A stretch of DNA of 64,000 nucleotides from Lachnospiraceae bacterium YSD2013. GTDB taxonomy: Bacteria; Bacillota; Clostridia; Lachnospirales; Lachnospiraceae. The stretch spans positions 150,961 to 214,960 of the forward strand of contig FMTX01000008.1 in the NCBI GenBank assembly GCA_900100895.1, read 5' to 3'. Under the pieces are notes generated by a model. The model saw nothing but the letters and a program-made list of their open reading frames with translations, was not told the DNA's origin and did not search any database. Below are positions 48,811 to 57,240 of the stretch, piece by piece. Numbering within the stretch: the first letter of the stretch is position 1; the number at the start of each line of letters is the position of its first letter. Both the position numbers and the translations under genes were made by a program.

Positions 48811-51800
48811 ATGAGCGAGAAGAAGTTAACCGGAACTTTCTACGGAACAACCCGGGAAGACGAAGAGAGAAAACTGAATAAGGTAAGACAAATCGCCGAA
48901 GATAAGCTCAAGGGAGTCAAGCAACAGGCGGCTAGGCTTCAGGACGATTTGAAGTCACTACGCGAAGTATACGACGTAGATGACAAAGAAGGCCTGGCGC
49001 AGTGGTTCAACACTGACGCAAGATTCAATGAAGTACGTAACGAGATGCGTAGAGCTGAGAGGGCTGGTAAGAAACCTTTCTTTGGCCGAATCGACATCGA
49101 GGACCCGGAGGCAGGTAAGCGAGAGACCTTTTACATCGGTAAGACGGTTATCGCCATGAACCCGTCGGAGCCTGAGGTTATCGACTGGAGAGCGCCGATT
49201 TCGTCGGTCTACTATGACCACAGCCTCGGCATGTGTAATTACAAAGTGCCTAAGGAAGGAATTTTCAGAGTCGATCTCAAGAGGAAGCGCACCTACGAAA
49301 TCGAGGAAGGCTCCATCAAGGACTTCTACGATTCCGACGTGGTAGCCAATGACGACCTGCTGACGAAGTACCTATCGAAGAGCAAGCGTAACGTCTTAAG
49401 CGAAATCATCGCAACCATCCAGCAGGAACAGAACGAAGTAATACGTAAGAATCCCCGCCACAACGTGCTGGTGCAGGGAAGTGCGGGCTCGGGTAAGACC
49501 ACCGTGGCCATGCACAGAATATCATATATACTCTACAACTACGATGTTGAGTTCAAGCCCGACGGCTTCTACATCGTAGGCAGCAACAAAGTGCTCCTTA
49601 ACTACATCACCGGCGTTCTTCCGGACCTTGATGTATACGGGGTGCGCCAGATGACCATGGAGGAGCTATTCACCAGACTTCTCTATGAAGACTGGGACAA
49701 GAAGAAATACAAGGTCCGCACCTTCGATAAGAAAGAAAAAAGCATAGGCATCAAGGGAACCGGCGAGTGGTTCAAGCGCCTTAAGAAGTTCTGCGATAAG
49801 GTCGAGTGGGACCACATCCCCCGCGAGGACATCAGGATTGAAAAGAACAACCACCTGATAATGAGCCGCGCCGACATAGAAGAGGTAATTCATCAGTACC
49901 CCGACTGGCCCATGGCGCGCAAGTTTGAGCGTATGAACGACGTGCTCATGACCAAGCTCGAGAACGAAATATACGGTAAGTACTACTCATATAACGTTGA
50001 GGAGCAAAAGAAACTCACCAAGAAGTACAAGGACTACTTCAACAGGTTCTTCTGGGAAGACTCGGTATTCGATTTATATGAGGAGTTCGCACTGAAAGAG
50101 CAGTCTAAGAATCCTGACATAATCTACGAGAAGAACACCCCGGACCTTTACGATCTTGCATCGCTTGCATACATCTACAAGCGTATCAAGGAGAGCGAAG
50201 TCATTCAGGAAGCCAGCCATGTGGTAATCGACGAGGCTCAGGACTTCGGCATGATGATATACAACTCGCTTAAGTACTGCATGAGCAAATGTACCTTCAC
50301 CATCATGGGCGACGTATCGCAGAACATCAACTTTGGCTGCGGTCTGTCGGACTGGGAAGAGCTTAAGAAGGTTATGCTTCCCGACAAGTACGACTACTTC
50401 GGACTGCTTAAGAAGAGCTACCGTAACACCGTTGAGATTTCGGAGTTTGCAACCGATATTCTCCGCCACGGAACTTTCCCGATATATCCTGTGGAACCGA
50501 TTGTGCGCCACGGCGACAAGGTAGAATGCGAGAAGTGCGCCGATGATGAAGCACTTAAGAAGGCGGTTGTAAAGCGCGCCCTTGCGATGAAAGAAAAAGA
50601 CTACGAGACTATAGCGGTCATCTGTAAGGACACCGCTGAAGCCAAAGCAGTTTACGAATATATGAACAGCCTCACCGAGGTTAAGTACTTCTCGGGCGAG
50701 GATACAGAGTTCTCAAGCGGAATCTACGTCATTCCCATCGAGTACTCGAAAGGTCTCGAGTTTGATGCGGTTATAATATACGATGCGTCAAGAGAAGCTT
50801 ATCCCAAGGAAGACGGTTATGCGAAACTTCTGTATGTTGCAGCGACCAGAGCGCTTCACGAGCTTGCGGTATTCTATGTAGGCGAGCTCACGGGACTGGT
50901 GGCAGATCCGGTGCCTGAGGATAGAAAGAATATTTCTTTTGCCGAGGACGACTTCCATATCAAGCCTTACGTGTACGAGGAAGAGTTCAAGACCCGCGAG
51001 GAAATTGCGAGAGAGCAGGCGCTTGAAGGCGACAGAGAAAGGGCCCTCAGAGACAAGTACGGTCCCAAGAAGATTGTGGTAAATACCATTAAGTCGGAGC
51101 TGGACAAGCCTGTAGCTAAGCCGAAACCTACAGTTCACGCGGTGACCGCAAGAACTCCGGTGAATACGCCGGCTCACTCTAAGGTGGCCATCAAGATGCC
51201 TTCGACCTACAAGCCGGAGGCACCCTATAAGATGCCTGCGGAGAAGCCCGCGAAACAATTCAAGTCAGAGTTTGGTACAATGCCAGAGACTTCGGCGCTT
51301 AAACCCATCGGTCACGGCAAGATTGACAACGGCGTCAGATGGATGAACAAAGATAAGACCAAGGTCGAAATTGTAGGCGGTTACGGTACTTTGACCATCA
51401 CACCGATTTCCGACGAAACTGTCAGAGTGACCTTTGCCAAGGGCTCGGTCGACAAGCTCCGAGCACTTCCCGAAGAAATCACGAGACAGCCTCAAGTAAA
51501 GTGGCTCTGCGCCGACATGCGCGACTCGCTGGAGATCAGGCTCGAGAAACTGACGGTCAAGATAGACAAAAGAAGCGGTGCGCTCACCTTCATATCCAAG
51601 AGCGGCGCCACACTTCTTGCTGAGAACCCGATGACTGCAAGGCAGTACCACGGTGCCACCGACATCTGGTGGAACTACTTCGACTGGTCCAAAAAAGAAC
51701 TCCTAAGCGGCCGTGGCGAAGACGACATCTCCTGGACCGACCTCTGCAACACAGCCAAGTATATTTCTCATGGCCCGGCAGACCGCCCCGCAGTGTTCAT

Positions 51801-51933
51801 GTCCACCAAAGGCTATCAGATACTTGTACCCGCAGGAATCAAGGTTATGTCCTGTACGGTTCCTACTTACGGAACATACCTGTGCTTTGAGGACACACCT
51901 TGCATAGACTACATATTCAGAACGGCTAAATAA
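48811..51933 (+). CDS. HelD-like UvrD-family helicase with a GH31-N-terminal-like tail
   Basis: A 1040-residue protein. The N-terminus (1-100) is a helical coiled coil, as in HelD, which inserts into RNA polymerase. Superfamily 1 helicase motifs follow: Walker A V-Q-G-S-A-G-S-G-K-T-T (about 221-231), V-V-I-D-E-A-Q-D-F-G, G-D-V-S-Q-N-I, Y-S-K-G-L-E-F-D-A-V-I and Y-V-A-A-T-R-A-L. A Pro/Lys-rich linker spans about 745-835. The last 190 residues resemble the N-terminal beta-sandwich of GH31 alpha-glucosidases: G-T-L-T-I-T-P-I-S-D-E-T-V-R-V-T-F, L-T-V-K-I-D-K-R-S-G-A-L-T-F and P-A-V-F-M-S-T-K-G-Y-Q-I-L-V. No catalytic barrel follows. I infer RNA polymerase recycling with an unexplained tail. Confidence 0.82.
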   Translation: MSEKKLTGTFYGTTREDEERKLNKVRQIAEDKLKGVKQQAARLQDDLKSLREVYDVDDKEGLAQWFNTDARFNEVRNEMRRAERAGKKPFFGRIDIEDPEAGKRETFYIGKTVIAMNPSEPEVIDWRAPISSVYYDHSLGMCNYKVPKEGIFRVDLKRKRTYEIEEGSIKDFYDSDVVANDDLLTKYLSKSKRNVLSEIIATIQQEQNEVIRKNPRHNVLVQGSAGSGKTTVAMHRISYILYNYDVEFKPDGFYIVGSNKVLLNYITGVLPDLDVYGVRQMTMEELFTRLLYEDWDKKKYKVRTFDKKEKSIGIKGTGEWFKRLKKFCDKVEWDHIPREDIRIEKNNHLIMSRADIEEVIHQYPDWPMARKFERMNDVLMTKLENEIYGKYYSYNVEEQKKLTKKYKDYFNRFFWEDSVFDLYEEFALKEQSKNPDIIYEKNTPDLYDLASLAYIYKRIKESEVIQEASHVVIDEAQDFGMMIYNSLKYCMSKCTFTIMGDVSQNINFGCGLSDWEELKKVMLPDKYDYFGLLKKSYRNTVEISEFATDILRHGTFPIYPVEPIVRHGDKVECEKCADDEALKKAVVKRALAMKEKDYETIAVICKDTAEAKAVYEYMNSLTEVKYFSGEDTEFSSGIYVIPIEYSKGLEFDAVIIYDASREAYPKEDGYAKLLYVAATRALHELAVFYVGELTGLVADPVPEDRKNISFAEDDFHIKPYVYEEEFKTREEIAREQALEGDRERALRDKYGPKKIVVNTIKSELDKPVAKPKPTVHAVTARTPVNTPAHSKVAIKMPSTYKPEAPYKMPAEKPAKQFKSEFGTMPETSALKPIGHGKIDNGVRWMNKDKTKVEIVGGYGTLTITPISDETVRVTFAKGSVDKLRALPEEITRQPQVKWLCADMRDSLEIRLEKLTVKIDKRSGALTFISKSGATLLAENPMTARQYHGATDIWWNYFDWSKKELLSGRGEDDISWTDLCNTAKYISHGPADRPAVFMSTKGYQILVPAGIKVMSCTVPTYGTYLCFEDTPCIDYIFRTAK

Positions 51934-51937
51934 GCAC

Positions 51938-51973
51938 TTGGCGGTACTCGGAGGTACCGCCAAAACTATTTTA
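51938..51973 (+). terminator. Stem-loop after the HelD-like gene
   Basis: TTGGCGGTAC (51938-51947) and GTACCGCCAA (51954-51963) form a perfect 10-bp stem; a moderate T-run follows (CTATTTTA). Confidence 0.7.
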
Positions 51974-52192
51974 GGCAGCTACTACGCCAGCATGATTCCG
52001 CTCGATGCCGAACGCTTCCTTAACATGCAGATGTAGTGGAGAAAAGAAGATGTGCTTGTAGGGGGTAGATAAGGACGTTCCATTATAGTTGATATAGAAA
52101 CGATTTTTATACTTTTTAGAGGATAAGGATTTTGGTATAATTCAATTACTACAGAGTATATGCAGTTATATCGGTCTGAATCTGGAGGAATT
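51974..52192. other. Intergenic region with a possible gene remnant
   Basis: Bases 51973-52036 read in one frame as G-S-Y-Y-A-S-M-I-P-L-D-A-E-R-F-L-N-M-Q-M then stop, with coding-like codon use. No start codon or ribosome binding site opens it. It may be the remnant of a gene end. Further on, TGG-TATAAT near 52132-52141 is an extended -10 for the next gene. Confidence 0.35.
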
Positions 52193-53977
52193 ATGAAGAA
52201 GATAGGTGCTCTTTTGGCTATGCTATTAGTATGTTTATTGTGCATACACCAAAATTCGTATGCGGTTACAGGAAGAACATACAAAACAGATAAAACCAAT
52301 AAAACATATCATCTTGCTGATTTGGGATTAAATATCACTATTCCGTCAGATTATGTTGTTTTCTTTAGAAATGTAAAAGCAGATGACCCCAATTTAGCTA
52401 CATATGGGTTGACCAAAAGTGATTTGCTTTCAGTAATGAAAAATGGGAACATTTATCTTGATATGTGGGATAAGGATGTTACTTTTGAGATAATGGTAAC
52501 AATGGTTGAAAGTCCTCTTAGTGATTTCAGCAGTATAAGCGATACCTTATTGTCAGCAATAACGTCTGCGATGGAACCAGAATATGAAAATATCGGTATT
52601 ACTTTGGATAGTTATGAAATATATTATCATAATCAAACAAAGTTTATCAAAATATATCAGTCCGCTAAGCAAGGCAATGATACTGTATATGGGGTACAGT
52701 ATTATACTGTATGTCATGAAAAAGCAATTAATGTTACTATGACTTCTTATTCCGGGAAAATTGATGATTCTAAGGAAAAAGTTATAGAGTCAATTGTTGA
52801 TACGGTCAAATTTGATAAAGAACCAGAAAAACCGAAGGCTACCAAGACTACTCCAGCCTTCCTATATACGGACCCAGACACGAAATGTCAGTTTACAGTT
52901 CCTGCCAATTGGAGTCAGGAGGAGTTCTCGAGCGACAAGCAATTTCTTGACGCCAAATTTGCTTCAAATATAGAAGACGGATTGTTAATTATGTACGGCA
53001 GCTCTGATATATGGAATGAGATGTCTAGTAGCGATAAGAAGGGTCATTCACGCTCGAATATAGACAACGAATATTTTTCTACGAGCGATATAGCACAGAT
53101 GCTAGGGGTTTATAGTAGTAGGGTATCTGATACAAGTTTTGATGGAAAAGGATATTATAAAGTTGTGAACAAATACTCTTCATCAGAATATGGAGTAACG
53201 TTCAAAAGCACCATGACAAGTTTTATTAGATTTGAAAATGGTTATTTATATATGTTTCAATTCTGGGGTGATTCGACCAATCCGTATTACAAGGATTTTG
53301 AAGCTTTGTTAAAGAGCGTGAAATATCCTAGCAATAGCTCCATGCTTTCGAGTACCAAAGGAATTAATTCATTTGATACTGACGCAAGCGCTTTGATATT
53401 TAGCATTCTTATAACTATTTTGGTATATTCATTACCGATTATTGTTTACCGATTTGCCATTTTGAAACATCCCATTGATGGTATAAAAGCTGGTAGAATA
53501 ACTGTAATATACGGCGTTATAGCGCTTATGATAATGGCTTCGGTTATGTATGCTCTGAATGGTAATGCAACGGCTCCGGGAGGCGCTATTCTTTTTTACA
53601 GTTGGATTAATTACTTAGTACTTAGAGCTGGTGATAATAGGGCAAAAGATAAGAATAATTCAGATAATGAATCTAATGAAACTCCTGCTGAGTCTTATAC
53701 GAGCAAAGAGAGAATCGCAGTAGATCCGCCAGAGGTTGTTGAGCCCATACAGGAGAATGAATCTGAATATCTAAAACTAGAGCGCATGACGGCTGAATTA
53801 TTTAAAGCAACCGAATCTGATAAAGATGAGGCTAGTAATACGAGCTCTTCCAAAAATTTGGAAAATGAGGCGGAAAAGAATTTAGACTTTGTATTTTGCT
53901 ATAAGTGCGGTACCAAGCAACCAATAACGAATAAGTTTTGCCATGAATGTGGAGCAAAGATAGTTAAAGGAGATTAG
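52193..53977 (+). CDS. Secreted/membrane protein with C-terminal zinc ribbon
   Basis: A 594-residue protein. A signal peptide (1-24, probable cleavage after S-Y-A) is followed by two similar beta-rich segments, each with an I-T-I-P-S-D-Y/F-T-V-P-A-N-W start (about 42-210 and 228-383). About three membrane helices lie in 395-480, then a charged linker and a zinc ribbon C-Y-K-C-G-T-K-Q-P-I-T-N-K-F-C-H-E-C-G (about 571-589). If the first segments are outside, the ribbon would be on the inner face. A/T-rich codon use differs from its neighbours, suggesting transfer or weak selection. GGAGG precedes ATG 52193. Function unknown. Confidence 0.72.
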   Translation: MKKIGALLAMLLVCLLCIHQNSYAVTGRTYKTDKTNKTYHLADLGLNITIPSDYVVFFRNVKADDPNLATYGLTKSDLLSVMKNGNIYLDMWDKDVTFEIMVTMVESPLSDFSSISDTLLSAITSAMEPEYENIGITLDSYEIYYHNQTKFIKIYQSAKQGNDTVYGVQYYTVCHEKAINVTMTSYSGKIDDSKEKVIESIVDTVKFDKEPEKPKATKTTPAFLYTDPDTKCQFTVPANWSQEEFSSDKQFLDAKFASNIEDGLLIMYGSSDIWNEMSSSDKKGHSRSNIDNEYFSTSDIAQMLGVYSSRVSDTSFDGKGYYKVVNKYSSSEYGVTFKSTMTSFIRFENGYLYMFQFWGDSTNPYYKDFEALLKSVKYPSNSSMLSSTKGINSFDTDASALIFSILITILVYSLPIIVYRFAILKHPIDGIKAGRITVIYGVIALMIMASVMYALNGNATAPGGAILFYSWINYLVLRAGDNRAKDKNNSDNESNETPAESYTSKERIAVDPPEVVEPIQENESEYLKLERMTAELFKATESDKDEASNTSSSKNLENEAEKNLDFVFCYKCGTKQPITNKFCHECGAKIVKGD

Positions 53978-54171
53978 TAAAGAAAATACAGTATAGATGC
54001 TTTTTTCACCGCCAACTACACTATTGCTACATTCTATGGAAAAATAAGAAAAAATGGCGTTTCGGAGTAATTCGAAGCGCTTTTTCATATGGGTGCTTAC
54101 CTTAAGTCAGTCGACGAATATACGGACCACTGAACAGAGAGAACGACAAAAGCCTTTTAGGTAATTGACTT

Positions 54172-54200
54172 TTGACACGGATGGATATACTATGTATATA
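54172..54200 (+). promoter_or_regulatory. mazEF promoter and palindromic operator
   Basis: TTGACA (54172-54177), a 17-bp spacer and TATATA (54195-54200). TATAC-TAT-GTATA (54186-54198) is a perfect inverted repeat overlapping the -10, the expected place for autorepression by MazE. Confidence 0.75.
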
Positions 54201-54217
54201 CAAAGGAGGCGTTAACT

Positions 54218-54460
54218 ATGCAGACACAAGTTAAAGCGTGGGGGAACAGTCAGGGAATCAGGATACCTAAGGAAATACTGAATGAAGCTAATGTGGTATT
54301 GAATGATGTGTTGGATATTCAAATATCAAATGGCGCAATCGTGCTGGTTAAGCCTTTCAGACATAAGACACTCGAAGAACGTGCGGCTGAGTATGGCGGA
54401 AAGCTTTCTTTGGACGGAGAATTTGACTGGGGTGAACCGGTAGGAAGAGAGATTTGGTAA
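54218..54460 (+). CDS. mazE: MazE-type antitoxin (AbrB/SpoVT fold)
   Basis: An 80-residue antitoxin. V-K-A-W-G-N-S-Q-G-I-R-I-P-K-E-I-L (residues 5-21) is the SpoVT/AbrB swapped-hairpin DNA-binding motif found in MazE. The acidic C-terminal half (E-E-R-A-A-E-Y-G-G...G-E-F-D-W-G-E-P-V-G) should bind and block the toxin. AGGAGG precedes the ATG. The stop overlaps the toxin start by one base (TAATG). It should repress its own promoter. Confidence 0.88.
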   Translation: MQTQVKAWGNSQGIRIPKEILNEANVVLNDVLDIQISNGAIVLVKPFRHKTLEERAAEYGGKLSLDGEFDWGEPVGREIW

Positions 54461-54765
54461 TGAAGGGCAAACTGCATCAAGGCGATATAGTAAAGGTTGA
54501 GAAGATTAAGCTACCTGTATTGGTGGTTAGTAAAGACTTTTTCAATCAAACCGGAGAAGTAATCGGGTGTCCGATTTTTCAAACGGGGGAGGCCGGACCA
54601 TTACACATTAGGGTGAAGGCCAAAGAAATAGAAGGCTATGTTCATTGCGAGAAGATGAATCTCTTGGACTTAAATGCTCGCGGATATTCTAAAGTAGACA
54701 GAATTCATATGGCAGATGTAATGAACATTACGGATGCCATACAAGGGATTTTTGATTATGTTTAA
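54460..54765 (+). CDS. mazF: MazF-type endoribonuclease toxin
   Basis: A 101-residue PemK/MazF-family toxin. H-Q-G-D-I-V-K-V (about residues 5-12), V-L-V-V-S-K-D-F-F-N-Q-T-G-E-V-I-G-C-P-I (about 21-40) and K-V-D-R-I-H-M-A-D (about 81-89) follow the family pattern. The usual P-V-V-I-V-Q-N-D is replaced by L-V-V-S-K-D-F, a divergence seen in PemK-type members. It would cut mRNA at a short sequence until bound by MazE. ATG 54460 lies in the antitoxin stop region. The pair lies in an accessory-looking part of the window. Confidence 0.87.
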   Translation: MKGKLHQGDIVKVEKIKLPVLVVSKDFFNQTGEVIGCPIFQTGEAGPLHIRVKAKEIEGYVHCEKMNLLDLNARGYSKVDRIHMADVMNITDAIQGIFDYV

Positions 54766-54859
54766 TGTGCCGGGCGACGTTTGATTGCGTCGCTATCTTT
54801 TTGTGGCGATAAATCTACAGATGCGTTATACTGTACTAAGTAACACGGAGGATAGATAC

Positions 54860-55411
54860 ATGGCATATTTATTTTGGGGTTTTCTTCTTATTTTCAAATT
54901 CCCTTTCGCATATCTGACTTTCAATTTGTGGGGACTTACACTGGGATTGCCTGATTTTGTGGGATTCTTGCTGGTGTGGAGAGGGCTTGTGGTGTTAACG
55001 CTTGAGAGCCAGATTTTTAAGAAGTTGATTCCTGCGTCGATAGTGTTTATTTTTGCATCAACGGCCAAGTACATTTTGACTATGTTTAACCTCCTTGCGA
55101 GCGATAAGATGTTTACGTTCGTGGTGGGGATACTTTATAATACGGCAACACTTTTCTTTTGCTATCTTGTGGTGCGCGGCATCAGGGATATGGAGATTAA
55201 GAGAAATGCCGAGTTTTACAGCGCTAAGCTCTTCAGAGCGTGGGTGGCTGTGTTCGTGTTCACGATTTGCTCCATGCTTCCGGTCAACGGGCTTAGGCTT
55301 GTGGGCGCGTTGGGAATCGTAGTGGTGAGTGCGATGTTCCTTGTGAGAATGTGGGACTCTATGAAGAATTACAAGGCCTGCCTTGAAAAGAACGGACCCG
55401 CAACAGAATAA
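54860..55411 (+). CDS. Polytopic membrane protein, family unknown
   Basis: A 183-residue protein with about five hydrophobic helices (residues 5-30, 38-55, 62-84, 90-112 and 126-165) and a charged C-terminus. I do not recognise the family. ATG 54860 follows GGAGG at eight bases; an in-frame upstream extension to 54785 lacks a site. It is separate from mazEF and followed by a terminator. Confidence 0.7.
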   Translation: MAYLFWGFLLIFKFPFAYLTFNLWGLTLGLPDFVGFLLVWRGLVVLTLESQIFKKLIPASIVFIFASTAKYILTMFNLLASDKMFTFVVGILYNTATLFFCYLVVRGIRDMEIKRNAEFYSAKLFRAWVAVFVFTICSMLPVNGLRLVGALGIVVVSAMFLVRMWDSMKNYKACLEKNGPATE

Positions 55412-55422
55412 CAGAGATTTAA

Positions 55423-55455
55423 GAAGCTTTCGAAAGAAGGCTTCTTTTCTTTTTA
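55423..55455 (+). terminator. Intrinsic terminator
   Basis: GAAGCTTT (55423-55430) pairs with AAGGCTTC (55437-55444), one G-U, then TTTTCTTTTT. Confidence 0.8.
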
Positions 55456-55466
55456 TAAAAGTTTTA

Positions 55467-55495
55467 TTGACAAAACCAAGAACCTATATTACTAT
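55467..55495 (+). promoter_or_regulatory. Promoter of the trmB-like/ddh/lysA operon
   Basis: TTGACA (55467-55472), a 17-bp spacer and TACTAT (55490-55495). TACTAT-N5-AGTA around it forms a small inverted repeat. No lysine riboswitch was seen between this promoter and the first gene. Confidence 0.7.
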
Positions 55496-55531
55496 TCACG
55501 TAGTACCAAAAAGGAACACTATGGTGACAAT

Positions 55532-56245
55532 ATGTCAGATAAAGCATTTTTGGACAATTTAAGAGCGTTCGGGCTGACGGGTCAGGAGGCGCTGATATAT
55601 GAAGCGTTACTCAAGCACGGCACCATGACGGGCTACGAAGTGGCCAAGGAAACGGGCATCTCCCGCTCCAATGCCTACGGCTCCCTCAGCAGTCTGGTGG
55701 ACAAGGGTGCGGCATACGTGTACGAGGGAGAAGTTACAAGATACACTCCCGAGGATGTGACGGTGTACACAGGCAACGTGCTCAAGGATCTTCAGAAGCG
55801 GGCCAAGGAACTTGCGGAGCATGCGCCGGGCAAAGCTGACATGTCGGAAGGCTACATCACCATAAGCGGGACCGCCAATATCAAGAATAAGGTTTCGGAC
55901 ATGCTTGATAAGTGCGAGTTAAGGCTCTACATTCTGGCGGAGGCGACACTGCTTGAAGAGTATCGGGACGGCCTCGAGGCACTGGTGCAAGCAGGTAAGA
56001 AAGTAGTTATTCTGACTGACAAGTTCAAGCTCAAAGGCGCCACAATTTACAAGACCACCCCGGAGAAGGGACAGCTTCGATTCATCACGGATTCTTCTTT
56101 TGTCCTGACCGGTACACTTAATAACAACGACGACGATAAATGCCTCTATTCGGGTCAGAGCAACCTTGTGCTGGTCATGAAGGAAGCATTGAGAAATAAA
56201 ATCTTACTAATACAAAACAACTTCAAGGAGGACATAGACATATGA
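55532..56245 (+). CDS. TrmB-family transcriptional regulator linked to lysine genes
   Basis: A 237-residue regulator. The N-terminal winged helix (about 8-80) reads L-T-G-Q-E-A-L-I-Y-E-A-L-L-K-H-G-T-M-T-G-Y-E-V-A-K-E-T-G-I-S-R-S-N-A-Y-G, matching the TrmB HTH. The C-terminal part (about 100-237) has L-R-L-Y-I-L-A-E-A-T-L-L-E-E-Y-R-D-G and resembles the TrmB effector/PLD-like region. Its stop overlaps the ddh start by four bases (ATGA). TrmB proteins usually sense sugars; the position here suggests control of meso-DAP dehydrogenase and LysA, which would be less usual. The ribosome binding site is weak. Confidence 0.82.
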   Translation: MSDKAFLDNLRAFGLTGQEALIYEALLKHGTMTGYEVAKETGISRSNAYGSLSSLVDKGAAYVYEGEVTRYTPEDVTVYTGNVLKDLQKRAKELAEHAPGKADMSEGYITISGTANIKNKVSDMLDKCELRLYILAEATLLEEYRDGLEALVQAGKKVVILTDKFKLKGATIYKTTPEKGQLRFITDSSFVLTGTLNNNDDDKCLYSGQSNLVLVMKEALRNKILLIQNNFKEDIDI

Positions 56246-57222
56246 AACTTGCAATACTCGGATACGGCAACTTAGGCAAAGGCGTTGAGTGTGCCGTTAA
56301 GCAGAATAAGGATGTAGAACTTAAATACGTATTTACCAGAAGAGATCCCGCAACCGTTAAGATCCTTACAGACGGCGTAGCGGTTAAGAACGTAAGTGAA
56401 ATTCAGAACTACAAGGACGACATCGACGTGCTCATCATCTGCGGCGGAAGCGCTACCGACCTTCCCAAGATGACTCCCGAGTACGCTCAGTACTTCAACG
56501 TAATCGACAGCTTCGATACCCACGCTCGTATTCCCGAGCACTTCGCCAACGTTGATAAGGCAGCTAAGGCTTCCGGCCACACAGCCCTCATTTCCGCAGG
56601 CTGGGACCCCGGTATGTTCTCTCTTAACAGATTATATGCCAACTGCATTCTTCCCGACGGTAACGACTACACCTTCTGGGGCAAGGGCGTAAGCCAGGGT
56701 CACTCCGACGCAATCAGAAGAATCGACGGCGTTAAGGACGGCAAGCAGTACACCATCCCCGTTCCCGAAGCTTTGAAGGCAGTAAGAGCCGGCGAGAACC
56801 CTACACTTACCACCAGACAGAAGCACACCAGAGAATGCTTCGTAGTAGCTGAAGAAGGCGCAGATCTTGCCCGCATTGAAAAAGAAATCAAGACAATGCC
56901 CAACTACTTCGACGAGTACGACACCACCGTACACTTCATCACCGAAGAAGAGCTTAAGCGCGACCACGCAGGCATCCCTCACGGCGGCTTCGTATTCCGT
57001 TCGGGCTCAATCGGCTGGAACAAGGAGAACAAGGCTATCATCGAGTACAGCTTAAAGCTTGACTCCAACCCTGAATTCACCGCTTCCGTGCTCGTTGCAT
57101 ATGCCCGCGCTATCGACAGACTCAACAAAGAAGGCGTAACCGGCTGCAAGACCGTATTCGACATCGCACCCGCTTACTTAAGCCCTCTTTCCGGCGACGA
57201 AATCAGAGCTCACTTATTATAA
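56242..57222 (+). CDS. ddh: meso-Diaminopimelate dehydrogenase
   Basis: A 326-residue NADP-dependent enzyme that makes meso-DAP from tetrahydrodipicolinate in one step, for lysine and peptidoglycan. Marks: L-A-I-L-G-Y-G-N-L-G-K-G-V-E (3-16, dinucleotide site), Y-V-F-T-R-R-D (NADP phosphate Arg), I-I-C-G-G-S-A-T-D-L-P, S-A-G-W-D-P-G-M-F-S-L-N-R and F-W-G-K-G-V-S-Q-G-H-S-D-A-I-R-R. The length matches the family. It is coupled to the TrmB-like gene upstream and lies 18 bases before lysA. Confidence 0.95.
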   Translation: MKLAILGYGNLGKGVECAVKQNKDVELKYVFTRRDPATVKILTDGVAVKNVSEIQNYKDDIDVLIICGGSATDLPKMTPEYAQYFNVIDSFDTHARIPEHFANVDKAAKASGHTALISAGWDPGMFSLNRLYANCILPDGNDYTFWGKGVSQGHSDAIRRIDGVKDGKQYTIPVPEALKAVRAGENPTLTTRQKHTRECFVVAEEGADLARIEKEIKTMPNYFDEYDTTVHFITEEELKRDHAGIPHGGFVFRSGSIGWNKENKAIIEYSLKLDSNPEFTASVLVAYARAIDRLNKEGVTGCKTVFDIAPAYLSPLSGDEIRAHLL

Positions 57223-57240
57223 TTCCGACAGGAGATTAGC

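Noticed and set aside
54218..54765. Plasmid maintenance locus
   Set aside because: The MazEF pair is intact, but no replication or partition genes are present; a chromosomal toxin-antitoxin pair is simpler.
55496..55531. Lysine riboswitch before the ddh/lysA operon
   Set aside because: Only 36 bases separate the promoter from the first start codon, far too short for the lysine aptamer.
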